Below are positions 34,608 through 46,645 of a stretch of DNA of 64,000 nt, in pieces. The notes beneath the pieces are model-generated. The model made no database searches, was not told the DNA's origin, and worked only from the letters and a program-made list of their open reading frames with translations. The translations under genes and the position numbers were made by a program. Source of the stretch: Atriophallophorus winterbourni (Eukaryota; Platyhelminthes; Trematoda; Plagiorchiida; Microphallidae); contig JACCGJ010000200.1 of NCBI GenBank assembly GCA_013407085.1, positions 1 to 64,000 on the forward strand. The letters run 5' to 3'. Numbering within the stretch: the first letter of the stretch is position 1; the number at the start of each line of letters is the position of its first letter.

Positions 34608-36649
34608 TGCAGTTTCTTGCGATTTTTCATCTTCCGCTTCTCATTTTCTTTCACTAGCGCATCCTCCCACATATCATTTTTTTGCTTTCAAAACTACTGG
34701 CTTTCATACCAACATCAGAGCTGTGCTTAATCGAACAAAATAGCTCAGCTAACAGCACTTGGTATGCCAGTCGATTAACCGATTACGTAAAATTCAGTCG
34801 AAGGTTTGCTTCTGAATGGAATAGCGTTTTCGAAGTCTTTCTCGATTCATAACTTTAAGTTTCGAGTCATAATTAGAATTTTTCGTAAAGACTAATGATG
34901 AGAACTCCACAGTTTCGATTAACTCTTTCAACTTCTGGATAAATTAATTGAAACCATGTACATCTTACAAGTGGATTGCCAATTCATACCTTATTCACTA
35001 TTCCTCCGATACTTCAAGGGATGCTGATCCAGGTGGTTCTAATGCGCACGAAATCGGCTTTATCGCGACGGGTATAAGTGGATTCAAATGAAGATTTATG
35101 TGCATCTTCGCTTTTTCTCACGATCTGTTTGCAATGCGGGCTTCACTCAGATTATTTGCATTTCACAGAATATTTTTCTCTACGATTACTCACGAGTAAA
35201 CGTTTTTTTAATTATATATATCACTACCGTTATGTACGCAAATTGAATGCTAACGATAATTGCCTTCTTGTCAACAATCCGTTACTGATTCGATTGCAGT
35301 ATTGGAAATTTTGCTGTGACACATTAAAATGATTATTCGACAAAGTTCATCATAATTAAGTACGTTATTTACTCTGTACAGATGTGCAATCGCGTTCAGT
35401 GCTTCTGTGCTCTGCCGCTAACCGTACTAAATTGATTCACCATCGGTAGTGAGATGCATACCGAAAACAGACTGGAATCGCATTGCCATTTCCTCATTCT
35501 TATATCTATATTGGCATGGGCAACGTGACAATATCTTAGCCAATGTGCAGTCTTTGACGACGCAGCCTTTCGCCTGGATCGCGCTTGTGATTTCATACAT
35601 AAATACTGCGTAGTGGAATTCTGTGAAACAGTGGCTCCCGATATTTTCATGCTTCGTGAGAACTAAATTTCCCTGTATTGTTGACGTAAAGCCGTGTATG
35701 TATGGAATCGGATACTTGTTGGGCAAGGCGGCGTTATTCGCTACCTGGCCATTGGTCTGCTGCTACATGAAGTCATATAATCACGAGCTGCATTAACAGT
35801 GAAGTGTTACAAGAGCGGCTTTAGCTCTGCTTTCATTTTCTCCAGAAAAATATTCCACGGTTCGTCACAAGAACGGATTAGGATATTGTGGACTAAACCA
35901 TCTCCTGTTGCAGATTTTTTGGCCTTTAAATCGTTTCCGGATACGCGTAGAGATCAGAAAAGCAAATGTCTAGTAAACGCTGATCAAAATGATTGACATT
36001 ACTTCACCAAGGATGGAGGAGTCGTAGATCTTTCGAAAAAAGCTGCGTTTTGGTGAGATCAAATGTTGTTGGTCTTTGTCGAACGATTCCCATCATGGAT
36101 GTTAATCGCAAGCGTGCTGAGGAAATATTGTTATTTTCCTCAAAAACTCATTATAACTTATAATTTATGATTCTCGATTCTGATTGGTCCATTTTGTCGG
36201 CCAAAATGTGTTTCGCTTGTAGCTTACTTGAATTTGTTCTCCGGGCTTGTTGAGTTGAGATGTTGCCAGACTAGGCAACATCTTCAGCGATTGTTTCGCT
36301 TGATTCAGTGTACAAATACACACGAGCCGTAGCCTAATGGCTTTTTGGTCAGAGACGGTAAAGCTCTTTGTCTGAATGGCCTGCCTTTGTTCTTGCTACG
36401 CGTAGTGTTGGGTTTAGTTAGTCAATTGTGACTAGCATAAAGGTTTTTTTCAGTTTTGAACATTTGGGTAATTATTACTTGGGTTCTACTCTGGTAGTAT
36501 ATAACAAAGTGCATGTTCTTTTCATGCTCCACACCGTCTAACATGACTATACAGCTGAATCGTCAATTTACAATCTATTCCACAAGGTTCGCAGCGTTAA
36601 GCTAAATCCGTCAATCCGCTGTGTTTGAATGTTGCCGTGGTGTACGTAT
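34608..36649. other. Region between gap and repeats
   Basis: Contains repeat S copy 2. A perfect hairpin GATGTTGCC/GGCAACATC with a 6-base loop lies at 36259-36282. A CCATCATGGATGTTAATCG block near 36090 resembles a LINE tail. No gene recognised. Confidence 0.4.
35385..35605 (-). repeat. Interspersed repeat family S, copy 2 (inverted)
   Basis: Reverse-complement copy, running from AGTGCTTCTGTGCTCTGCCG to GCCTGGATCGCGCTTGTGA. It is diverged from copy 1 but collinear along its length. Confidence 0.6.
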
Positions 36650-36835
36650 AAGTATGATCCAGGCAAAGTGCCGCACAGTCAGACACTGCTTGTGGGCTAA
36701 GATTCTGCCAGGTTGCCCAGGCCTAGAAAGATATGGGAAGGAAAACAGCAATGTCAGTGAGACTCCATCGTGTTTCCGCATGTAGCTCACTACTGGTGGC
36801 AAATCAATTTAGTATGGTGTTAGTCTGGTGATCTC
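36650..36835 (+). repeat. Interspersed repeat family S, copy 3
   Basis: Starts TATGATCCAGGCAAAGTGCC and ends AGTATGGTGTTAGTC. Same orientation and order as copy 1. Confidence 0.65.
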
Positions 36836-36839
36836 CATT

Positions 36840-37260
36840 TAACAACTTAGAGTAATATCTGCTCTTCCTCTGCAAGCTGGTGACGCTTCATATGGCGTCC
36901 AGAGCCCAACGTCGAAAAGTACTATATTCTTGACTGAAGCTGCTGTTGCAAGCGAGAAATGATGCTTGATTCATTGGCATGGATTAGCACATACCTTGAT
37001 TTGTGCTCTCAAACGATTCAACTTTGAGAGCTTGTCATTCAAGTATGCCTATGGTAACTACCTGTTCTCGTCGTAATAACGTACTACAGCAGTAGAGCAG
37101 AGTAAATGTCTACCACAATGTGGGAAAGAACACTCCCTTTTTTGACGCCTCATTGACATTTGAAAGCGTCTAAAATGCAACGTTCAAGGAGGACTGCACT
37201 TTTCATACCGTGAGCTCAAACGAAGGGTTCGATATCAAGACCTTCATTTTGTAAAAACAT
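36840..37260 (-). pseudogene. RTE-type LINE fragment (RT core and C-terminus)
   Basis: The minus strand shows HMKRHQLAEEEQILL (C-terminal block, about 36845-36905). Beyond it, the 36980-37200 stretch is nucleotide-homologous to the RT fragment at 50860-51060 and carries a degenerate GVKKGSVL in place of the family's GVKQGCV. Stops occur throughout, and material between the two parts is missing. Confidence 0.55.
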
Positions 37261-38126
37261 AAGCAATATTTCTGCGAGAATATGGGAACCAGTGTACTAT
37301 TTGAAAATAAGAAAATGCTCGCCCAATTGGTCACCACATTAATCTATGATTTGGTCATCCACATAAGCCAACAGCTAGGTTAGCACTGTTAGGGCTGTCC
37401 TATGATGATTTTGAAGAACTATGTGAGCCTCGCTACATCTGTTAGGTATAATGCCGACAACATCGTAATAACAAGAATATAGACAATAAACCCATGTGTT
37501 TGAAGAACTGTCTCGGCTACAATCGACCTACAATCTAGGATCTGAATGGCCTATTTCAGAATATTCTTACAACGGAGTTCTCCATTTTGCACGCGTTAAT
37601 GACAATCATAGGTGCTCCTGAGCAAATCTGCTCTGTACTTTGTTGACCCTGTACTATCACCTGCACAGATGAATAATCATACGATCACTAGCCACTCAAT
37701 CGCAAGTCCGAAGAACGCATCACGGGGAATTGGCTATAGTACAGTCAGTCCCACAAATACTTCCATGCAGCGCATAAAGGGAAATAGACAAATGTACTAA
37801 AAGTTGACACAATTGAAAGTGTGTGTGCGTTTCGACCGTGGACATGGTTTGTATTTATATGACAACAACAGAGTGAACGTGTGAGGGTACACCATAATCG
37901 TGGGAATGTGCATAGTGGGAAAGACGGAAGTTGGTTTTCATGGGCGAGTCCATCAATTTGAATTTAATGAAGACGGGGTTTGTGGCCAAAAGTACAACAA
38001 CAATTTCTCTCCGTTGCGAAATTTGGTCGATCAGGCACGGGCTTATTTTATAAGTTAGGAGGATGCCCTCCTAAAAGAATGTAATGTTATGGTGTGACAT
38101 TGCTAGCTTGCTTGCAGTGCTTATTG

Positions 38127-38202
38127 GATCGGATACAACTTTTTTTGCCGCTGTCAACCAAGGTGTTCGAGAAAGCATTCAAAGTGCTCGGCCTAAAATC
38201 TA
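38127..38202 (+). repeat. Repeat R, copy 1
   Basis: About 75 bases shared with 39766-39840: GATACAACTTTT, CTGTCAACCAAGGTGTT and AGAAAGCATTCAAAGTGCTC. The flanking sequence differs. Identity unknown. Confidence 0.5.
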
Positions 38203-38751
38203 AGGGGTCTATCCAATTTGTCCTTGCCTACTTCGCATTAATTTAACTGACGGCAAACTTATTGCTGAACGTTCCCGATTGAACCAGCGCAACAGTGACG
38301 CAATTCATGAACAAGGCGCCGGTGATAAAAATAATACCCAATATATTAGTTAAACAAGTTCATTTAAAAGCTTGCCTTGATCTTTTACTCACTCTCCCTG
38401 CAGACGAACCCTAATGGCTTTTCAATGTTCTTTTTGTATCTCAGCTAGACCTTTCAACTCTAATTGCTCCCATAGTAGAAAAAAACGAGTGTTGGGACGG
38501 GAAATGAATAAAATTGATCAATGGGGAATAGATGTTTGCTTATTTCATTAATAGGTTTACTGTGTTCGTATAGGTTTATTCGTAACTTCGTAGTGCTGAC
38601 ACACAGACCAGCTTGCTAACAATAGGCGGGTGACAGTAGGTGACTATTTTATAAAAGTCGTAGCCGTATCGACACCTCAGATTCAAGAAGCATGTATCTC
38701 ATTTTGTCTCGTTCCCTGTCATTCACGTTGTATAAATGAATGAAAGCACAA

Positions 38752-38800
38752 ACCGGATCCGTGCAAAGTGCCGCACAGCCAGAGACTGCACGTTGTATGA
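38752..38800 (+). repeat. Interspersed repeat family S, truncated copy 4
   Basis: Only the first 48 or so bases of the family remain (GGATCCGTGCAAAGTGCCGC, then AGAGACTGCACGT). Confidence 0.5.
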
Positions 38801-39244
38801 GCTAATCACTGTTGCTTAGCTTAATCAACTGGCACATTTCATTGGCTATATCATTGTATTCGACGCGTACGTAAAATTGATTATATTCATGAAGACGTAA
38901 TCGAATTTGTTGTGCACATAGAGTATGCTTAACATTCTACGAATCCGTTAAGGGAATTTAGTATAGAACGCTAAACGCTAGTTGAGCATTTTCTAAGGAA
39001 TTGTGTAAAAATCATTTTATTCAAAAACTGCGATTGAGCTTGTGACAATGAAGTAAACATGTCGTCGACAGTGCCAAGTGCCATCGATTGCGTTTACTTG
39101 CATTTGATTTATTTGAATTCAGGTTTGTCAGCTAATTGTCTGACTAACCCTGGCTTTGACGATGTGAGTTTCTCTCTTTAAATTCATACTAGTTTCGTTA
39201 AATTTTGGTTGAATTCAGAATTTATATGAGCCTGGCGGCTTCCG

Positions 39245-39475
39245 GATGTACAATCGTGCAGTACTTCTGTTCTGTACGGCTAACACCGTGCTAAATCGAT
39301 TGGCCACCGATAGTGAGCTGCATGCTGAAATACGCCGGAGTCTACCATTTCCTGATGTTTTTTCTTCCTCATATCTGTCTAGGCCTGAGCAACCTGATAG
39401 TATCTTAGCCCACGTGGAGTCTGACTGTTGGCAACTTGCCTAGATCAGGCTTGTGCTTTCATACCATACGATCCA
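39245..39475 (-). repeat. Interspersed repeat family S, copy 5 (inverted, fullest)
   Basis: Reverse complement of the family, from ATGTACAATCGTGCAGTACT to AGGCTTGTGCTTTCATAC. It is the longest copy at about 230 bases and helps define the family's borders. Confidence 0.65.
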
Positions 39476-39559
39476 AGACATTCAGTGACCTCTATATAGG
39501 ATGTTGACAAACACAAAGCCTTTTTATTTTATTTAATTCTTTTGCAAAACAGGTGAATC

Positions 39560-39625
39560 CTGGTCATACTGTCCTTACCTAAAGTGTGTAGGCAGCGTAA
39601 AACCGGTCATGGGGCTTGTAATGTA
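39560..39625 (+). ncRNA. Decayed hammerhead-type repeat (copy 5)
   Basis: It shares the leading GTCCTTACCT and the AAAACCGGTCATG block with the other copies, but CTGATGA has become CTAAAGT and helix II is gone. It is a dead copy, useful only to define family borders. Confidence 0.4.
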
Positions 39626-39765
39626 AATGCATGCGAATATGGATGATAGATTTCTTTATTTAGTAAAACAAAATGCGCTCTCTGTGTTACTGAATAATCT
39701 CACGGGATACGTTTCTTTTTTCTGGTTTACTCGAGGAGGTATATTTGAGAGCGAACATCCCATTC

Positions 39766-39840
39766 TAGCGGATACAACTTTTGTGCCACTCTGTCAACCA
39801 AGGTGTTTGAGAAAGCATTCAAAGTGCTCGACCTAACATC
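39766..39840 (+). repeat. Repeat R, copy 2
   Basis: Second copy of the 38127-38202 repeat, in the same orientation. Confidence 0.5.
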
Positions 39841-41149
39841 TACAAGTTCGAAGCCTGATGCAAGCTGAAGTCGCTGAATTTTACAAGGTGTCAGATTCGA
39901 TATCTTCATTGCTATTCAAACATTATCATGAATTATGTCACAATTACCTCATCAGATATGAGAATTTCCCGACAATATTTTACTAGTTTTTATTGCGTAT
40001 ATACATATATATATATTTTCAGGATCGATTGACATTTTTTATTCAAGAAAATTCCACCCCTCTTCCACCTCATAATTTTCTGATTTACGGCACCTGACGC
40101 AGCTGATATAATTTCACCACACAACAGATTCCTAGATTATTTCTCGGACAAGGTATATCCTAGCCTGCCCTATTCGAAAGATCTCGTGGCATCGTTCTCT
40201 CAATTCACCGATAGAAACGCATCGCTATTAAAATTATTTCCTATCAGTGTAGAATCTGCGCTTAAAATGCATGCTAGTGACTCGTCTCATAACAGTGCGA
40301 CGCTTCACTGATTGTGACAAGCCACATTGAACACCACGCGGCGCAAGCGAATTTCTTGAACCGTGCGAAATTTTCATCGTGCCCACGCTGATTTATGTTG
40401 GCTAAATGCATCGCGGTATCTTTTTGGTTAAATGTGAAAAAGTCAACTTGGCAGGCGAACAGTTGTATCAAAACGTGTACGATAGAGATAAATCAACGGA
40501 AAGTTACGGTTACTTTAGTTTTTCCATCAAGCAACGACCCGTACAAACAGTCAGTAAATTCGCATGCGAAAATTACGCAGAAAATTACACGGATGCTGCG
40601 GTGAAATTACTTGGCTTGGGAATTTGAAAGTGGTTAGGCGTTATCAAACTAAACCACTGGAAATGGAAACGTCAATTGCAGCCAACTTGCTTCGAAATCA
40701 TTTACACAGCTGCTGGGAATTTTTGTGTAATGATTGCCCTGATTTGGCGTGAGCAAGTTGACCGGTTTTCTTAATTCTGTTGTTTGAATAGGTCATCCGA
40801 TGATTCCCTATGTTAACAAATTTAACGCGTGCCTAAAAGTTCAACTGGGCTCACCGTTTTACAAACGTTCAAGGCTCAGTTATTTAAATCTGTCTGGTTG
40901 GTGAAAATGAAAAGATCAAGAACGACTGTCGACCATAAGTACAAGGGATGTAAGTGTTCAGTTTCTCATAACAAATGAGGTGGTTGATAAGGTTTAAGCG
41001 TTTATCATTTGTAATTTGGTAAAGCACATACGGCTTATTAAGTGTAAACGAATGTACAATTGGAGGATTTAATCACGCTGATTACTTTGAGATTGTACCA
41101 CCTTACTGGCTTTACTACCGTTATTCGCAAATTACTAGATGAATCAGTC

Positions 41150-42175
41150 GATTGGAATATGTTTAGGACCGATCGTGTATTGATAATGCAAAGAAATTTG
41201 AGTGCAATCGGTTAGATCAGGTTTTGGGTAACGTTTCACTTCTGACACAGAAGCTTGTCAGGCCAAGGGTAATAGTCCGGACAGGGAACATGACTAAGTA
41301 GCAGTCAACCCACCACCATTGATTTGACCTTACCGCTAAACAGCCTATATTAGGCCTATGGTGTGTCACGTCTCGTAGGCATGACCAAGACACTGGACGC
41401 AGTGTAGATCTTGATAACGTGGCAGTGATAAGACGGGGTGTGAAATCTTCACGCCGAGGCAGTTAAAATAACAAAGGCTGGGGCGAATGCGGTGAACAAG
41501 GTGGATGGGGCGGATATTTCAACAATCTGGCGTTCGGTTCTGTAGCGGATAAGAATTAACGTGCATAACACCTAATGTGCACATGGATTACGTTAGCAGC
41601 GGGTCAGCGGACGCTGTTCGCACCTGTATACTAAATAAACAATTTAGGGATTAACACAGCATTTAGGGGGTGTGATCAATTGCCTTGATCTCGCCTGTCT
41701 AGCATAGAGAACTCAGAATTGGTCAAGATAATACCATTTTAAACCTGAACACTGTTCGTATTGACACCCTTGGTGTGACGAAGCTTCTGTGTTCAGAAGC
41801 GATACGTTACCAAAAACTTGCTATAACCGAGTCATTGCAAACTTTATTTTCATGATTCTGGACTCCCGATCAGTCTCAAATATTTTCAAATACATTGGCA
41901 ACGTTTCACTTCTGACACGAAGCTTCGTCAGCCCAAGGCTGTCGATACGAACAGTGTTCAGGTCAGAACAGGGAACATGACTAAGTTGAAGTCACTCCCC
42001 TAATGATTTGACACTACCTCTAAACAGCCTATATTAGGTCTATGGTGTGTCACGTCTCGTGGGAATGACCAGGATCAGTGGTCGATTTGTCTGTTAGTTT
42101 GTATCAACACCAATCTAATATACGTGAATACAGTCAAGGTCGGTTGACACTGCAGCCAACTAGCGTAAACGTACA
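41150..42175 (-). repeat. Penelope-like element terminal repeat, with inverted subrepeats
   Basis: It lies directly 3' (minus strand) of the GIY-YIG fragment at 42330-42705. It contains two versions of the GACCGATCGTG / AACGTTTCACTTC / AAGCTTCGTCA module. An inverted pair lies at 41744-41811 and 41897-41962, about 67 bases each. The block GGCCTATGGTGTGTCACGTC occurs at 41355 and, with one base changed, at 42039, and a related version is near 8570. Confidence 0.55.
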
Positions 42176-42329
42176 TAACTAATTGGGCTAAGGTTAAGGT
42201 ATTTTTGAAGAAAAAGAAAAATCTAATTAAGTACTGAATAACAACTATTTTCCTTCACGTCAGTGCAGAGTGTTAGATTATGGAGATTTTTGCCGCATCC
42301 ACCTTATTGACCACCAGTCGACCTGCCTT

Positions 42330-42705
42330 GGCAATTTCCACCGCCATCGCATGTAGGCGTTTGCTATACGCTGTGGCCCGGAGATAAAACGTGCTAGGCC
42401 AAGGCGTAATCCCTCGAATCCCGGGGCTGTCTCTGGACACGCTTTCGGTGTTCTACGATTCTAATATGAAGTTCCCTGGAAGTCTGCCTTATGCAAACAC
42501 ACGAACAGTCCTTACAGTTGATTCTGTAGATGCGGTTCGTAATGCTAGATAAAGGCGTCTTATCCTTGAGATGCATCAGAACCGAACGGATAGTTTTCCC
42601 TTTCTTATAAGTTACGCGTATGGCCGCCTGGTTCGAGATTCTACGTATCACTTCAGATAGGCATTTTACAAACGGTATACAAGCTGTATCTCGCCAATTT
42701 TTCCT
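42330..42705 (-). pseudogene. Penelope-like element GIY-YIG endonuclease fragment (copy 2)
   Basis: Reads RDTACIPFVKCLSEVIRRIS, then RVTYKKGKTIRSVLMHLKDK, IYRINCKDCSCVCIRQTSRE and LHIRIVEHRK in one frame. This is the RT-endonuclease linker and GIY-YIG nuclease of a PLE; the YIGQT motif is degraded to CIRQT. The upstream reverse transcriptase is not found. A terminal-repeat-like sequence follows on the same strand, suggesting a truncated element. Confidence 0.75.
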
Positions 42706-45700
42706 AGATTTTTATTACGGGTATTTTACCTACATCAATTAGCGTTTTACAAAACATTTTAAATAACCGTGGTCTATAAAACTTTGGCTCGCTTCACGTT
42801 GCGCCTGTTTTCGCTCTCTTTCGTCGCTGCACAGGTATTCTATCTTATGCTAAATGGAACAAGCTATGGACCTGAAGACCTGTCTAGGATGAGTCGAAGT
42901 GTATCGTAGTACAGCATCTGTATCGATAGGTTTCCGATATACAGAAGTTTTTATTCAAAAATGGAAGAGTGCCTGTGCAAGATTCCACTTCGTTTGTGGC
43001 CGTAATACGTGTTTACAAGATGAATCCTTTTGCTTGTGGATCGTTTGATACAAACACTATGTAATTTCAGATTACTGGGATTCTCTGAATTTTGTATTGC
43101 TGTAGCGAGTGTAGGGAATCAATCATCAATGAGGGTTCCATCGGTAAATTCATTTTCCTTGATTTCAGCAACCTTATTCAACTTGTCAAGCTCAAATGTA
43201 TTCAATGGTTCTGGTTTGGAAACATAAGCTCTTTAAATAGAAAGCAAGAAGTACGCATATGGTTTCTGGATCGTAAATGTTTTAAGATTTAGTAAAACTA
43301 ACGCGTGTGGCACGGATATACTTGTACACTTTTCTATTATTGTAAACCATTCCTACCAGCATACCAGGATTTAAGAATCGGTACCCAAAACAGGGAGATC
43401 AATCCGATTTCTTCACACATTCGCCTCTGCGCGAATTGCATACTCACCAATTATTATTATGAATTCTCGCTTTAATGTTGACTGGTAGATGAGTTGTGCT
43501 GAGTTAATTTGATGTTGAGAAGTACTTTTCTTTACATAATTGCACGAAGTATTGCAACCCTTCAACACAGAGTTTTACATTCTCATGAGAAAATAAGGGA
43601 AATCATATATTTCAAAACATTCCAAAATTACGATATGGACTATTTTTTCAAATAATTGGCAAGTGTCAAATTAAAAGAAACAAATAACAGCTTTGGAATT
43701 CACCTAAAATATATAAATAAATAAATATAATATAAAATATAAGGTAATTTTGTATTGAATGTTTACTAAATGCCTAATTTTGACAGAGGCTCTGAGGCTA
43801 ATGGATGAAAGAGAATCGCTAAATTGTATTACTGGATGGCCAAGGGTGTAACCTTGTGTGAACCTTTAGAGAAACTTGCCACATCCGTATATTACATTTA
43901 AATGAAATGCGATTGAGTTAGAAAATTCAAAGGCATTTATTACGTGTATTTTTATACAATACGATTTACACATCACTCGAAACATTTTCATTCAATGAAA
44001 CGATTGCTATTTTTAAACATATTAAAATTATGCAATCCCGAAACGTTCCTTAATTTCCTCTATTGTTTCATCCGAATGGACACGCTAAATAATCGCTTTT
44101 CCGTCAAAAAATCTAATCCTTCGGTTTTCTCTAATTCGGTTCACAGAAACGTTTTGTGCGAGCGTGTGTGGTTAGCGGGCTATCGCAGTTGTTGACTAAA
44201 ATTTCCCAGATTTTAACGACTCAGTGACTCATTTTTAATTGCTACATCTTGTGGTAGCGAGGCGATGGATCCGTTAATTACTTCCGAAAATGTTACGCGA
44301 TAATTAGACAACCGGTTTGACTCCAATAAATTTGATCAGCGCGACGAATTCTGTTTGTTTAAAAATGCCCGGAAGTAAGAAAACCACCAAAAAGCAAATA
44401 TCGTTAGTCTCAAGCATATGCGGATCCTGATCCTATTGTCCCTACCTGATGAGTGCAGACAGCACGAAACCGGTCGTGCGGTGTGTGTGTGATGGAAACG
44501 CATGTAAATCAGCTTTATCGTCTATCCCAGTTTCAACAATGGCGGGTGATTCAAAATTAGCTAGAACACGTTCAAACGCGTGTGCTGGATTCAAATTGGC
44601 CGTCACCAAGACGTTAAACCATAGTGATAATTCGATTTATCGTAAAAATAAAAGTAATCCGATGAGTTACCACTTCGAAGAATAAACGAAACCAGATCGA
44701 AAAACAGTACAGATTGACGATTAAGAATCAATTTGAACTCTTGCTCACAGCTTCCGTGTACTCTTGGAACACGAGTTATTATCCTTCATCGGTTCCTCTA
44801 ACCCTTAACCGAGGATTCGAAGTTTGCATTTGGTGAGCACAGTGGGTAATGTTAAAATGACGAATTAACACTGTGAATATGTATGAGGTTTTTAAAAGCG
44901 AAAAATACACGAATAGAACTGTGATCACTTTGCTTACACTGGCAGTTCAAGAAAAGTTTGACATTGTATGTGAGCATCCGGTGAAGAAAAAGTGATGGGT
45001 TCATGTTGGGTTCATGTAAAACAATTTTACGTTTGCGAAGAATGAAGCACTTTTAGACAATTGTATACTCGAAGTGTGAGACTCAACCCAGCAATACCTG
45101 TAATTTGGAGATACGTTAAGTCTTGCTTGAGATGGATAAATTGCATTCGATTATCTCGAAGTCTTACGGACGCGCAAACGTTAGGTGCACTTTTAAAAGA
45201 ACACATTCGGTTTGTGAATGTGAAGATTAAAGCGATTGAGCATTGGTGGGAAATGTGAGACTGTGTTTTGACTAGAGTGGTGTATTCATATGTATGGGTA
45301 CAAATATTTCATCCTCGTTCCAATTTGATCATGATGCATCGAGCAAGTTCACCGGGCAAACTAAAATATCTCAATTGAAAGAAAAATATTCGAAAGGATT
45401 TGTCGTAGATGAAGTTGAAGTGCAATGATGGTTAAAGGTTATAATGCTTTAATCATTTTAGTGTCTTCCCACAAGCTTCAAAAATTCACTGTGAGAAACA
45501 CCTCTCAAGACTCGGCGACTATTGCCGATCAAGGCTGTAGTATTTGTAGAAAGCAACTCGTGGCTTTTTTATGATCTATATATTTTTGCGGGATAGTTCG
45601 ATTTCTGCCTTGTATTTAAACTATCAAAATCACGAATCTACTGTGGGCGATTTTCTGGCTTTCTTGGACGTGCATCAGTGAGACTTTCAGTTCGAAAACT

Positions 45701-46559
45701 CAGTATTGAGTCATTACTAAACGGAATAGTGTCAGAGTTGACACCGAAGACTGGCAGTTGATTGAACCTGCTTTATCTAATAAAGGCTTCAAAGTTCAAG
45801 CTTTACTTATCATTTCTACACTGCTACAAGGCATGCAGAACATGATCGCACTGTCTCTTTCCGATGAGTACAAACCGAACGAAACCGATTATGGAGTCTA
45901 TACAATAAAATTCCTGCGAATTCGAAATTTGAGAGTTAGTAATTTTTCGCGTTGCCATATACTCACAGATTTTGTAATGCATGTCGCATGTCTTTTAATG
46001 CGTAATGTTTAAAAGCATAAAAATATATATCTGGGCCATTGCTCAACCCGATGTTATACTTAAAGAGACATGAATGATTTTTCGGAAGCAATGTTGCCCG
46101 AATACGAGTGAATCGTTTCCTAATAGGTTTTGGTGCCATCCATAGTTTGCTAAGGTATTTGGAAGCCTACAGTTGCGAGAAATTCAGTTTCGACTTTTGA
46201 GCTTTTTACTCTCTCATCTCTCTTCCACCCTCTCAATTTATATCAGTAACTATGACAGTTTATGTTCAATGTCGTTGAGACACCAATCAATATGTCACTG
46301 ACCTTGAAATAGTTGACTGCCAATTTGCAATACCCCCTAATATTGTCTAAACTTTGGGTTTCCAGTGACCGAACTAAATTTACGCCATTTTGCGGGCCAT
46401 CCCTAATGCAATTATTAATAATTATGTACCACCATTTGCCGAACAGCTTTGAATTCAAGTGTGATTGCTATCCTTGGCTGTTTGAATGTGTTCCATTCTA
46501 TCCATTACTGGCCAGAGTTCAAAATGTGGATCTACCTATTTTTGTTGACAGTTTGTGAA
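42706..46559. other. Region between Penelope fragment and CR1 fragment
   Basis: Holds the hammerhead copy at 44442-44479. Otherwise AT-rich; ORFs at 43944-44195, 45061-45258 and 45758-46012 have no recognised motif. An AT-rich simple tract lies at about 43708-43743. Confidence 0.4.
44442..44479 (+). ncRNA. Hammerhead ribozyme motif with fully intact core (copy 4)
   Basis: CTGATGA at 44446-44452. Helix II is a perfect GTGC (44453-44456) and GCAC (44462-44465) with an AGACA loop. GAAA is at 44466-44469, helix III is ACC/GGT, and C44475 is the cleavage-site base. Helix I is short: CTAC paired with GTG (one wobble). Helix II differs from copy 1 by compensated changes, supporting a selected RNA structure. 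The preceding GATCCTGATC...TGTCCCTAC matches the other copies. Confidence 0.7.
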
Positions 46560-46645
46560 TCTGCCGTAACTTTTTCGCAGTCCGTGTATGCTTTATCTGG
46601 AACAGCTTACCACCAGAAATGGTTTCCTCATCACACGAAATGATA
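46560..46645 (+). pseudogene. CR1-type LINE extreme C-terminal fragment
   Basis: Reads RNFFAVRVCFIWNSLPPEMV then FKKC. The N-F-F-x-x-R-V-x-x-x-W-N-S-L-P block is the hallmark of the end of CR1-type proteins (the element at 54.4 kb has FLWNSLPQHVV). Nothing clear precedes it, so it is strongly 5'-truncated. Confidence 0.6.

Larger units (their letters stand above)
37261..41149. other. Repeat-rich stretch without a recognised gene
   Basis: Outside the listed S and R repeats and the decayed hammerhead, an open stretch at about 37820-38040 (+) and overlapping ORFs at 40395-40752 (+) look protein-like, but I recognise no domain. They may be old element coding sequence. A (TA)n-rich tract lies near 39999-40016. 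Confidence 0.35.

Noticed and set aside
33580..34743. Long ORFs on both strands across the N run
   Set aside because: They consist almost wholly of undetermined residues from the assembly gap.
36320..36385. tRNA- or SINE-head-like sequence (GTAGCCTAATGGC)
   Set aside because: Resembles an A box, but no B box, cloverleaf or anticodon arm could be paired.
40274..40752. Cluster of overlapping ORFs that look protein-like
   Set aside because: No known motif, several competing frames, and no splice borders that join them; kept only as a note in the region entry.
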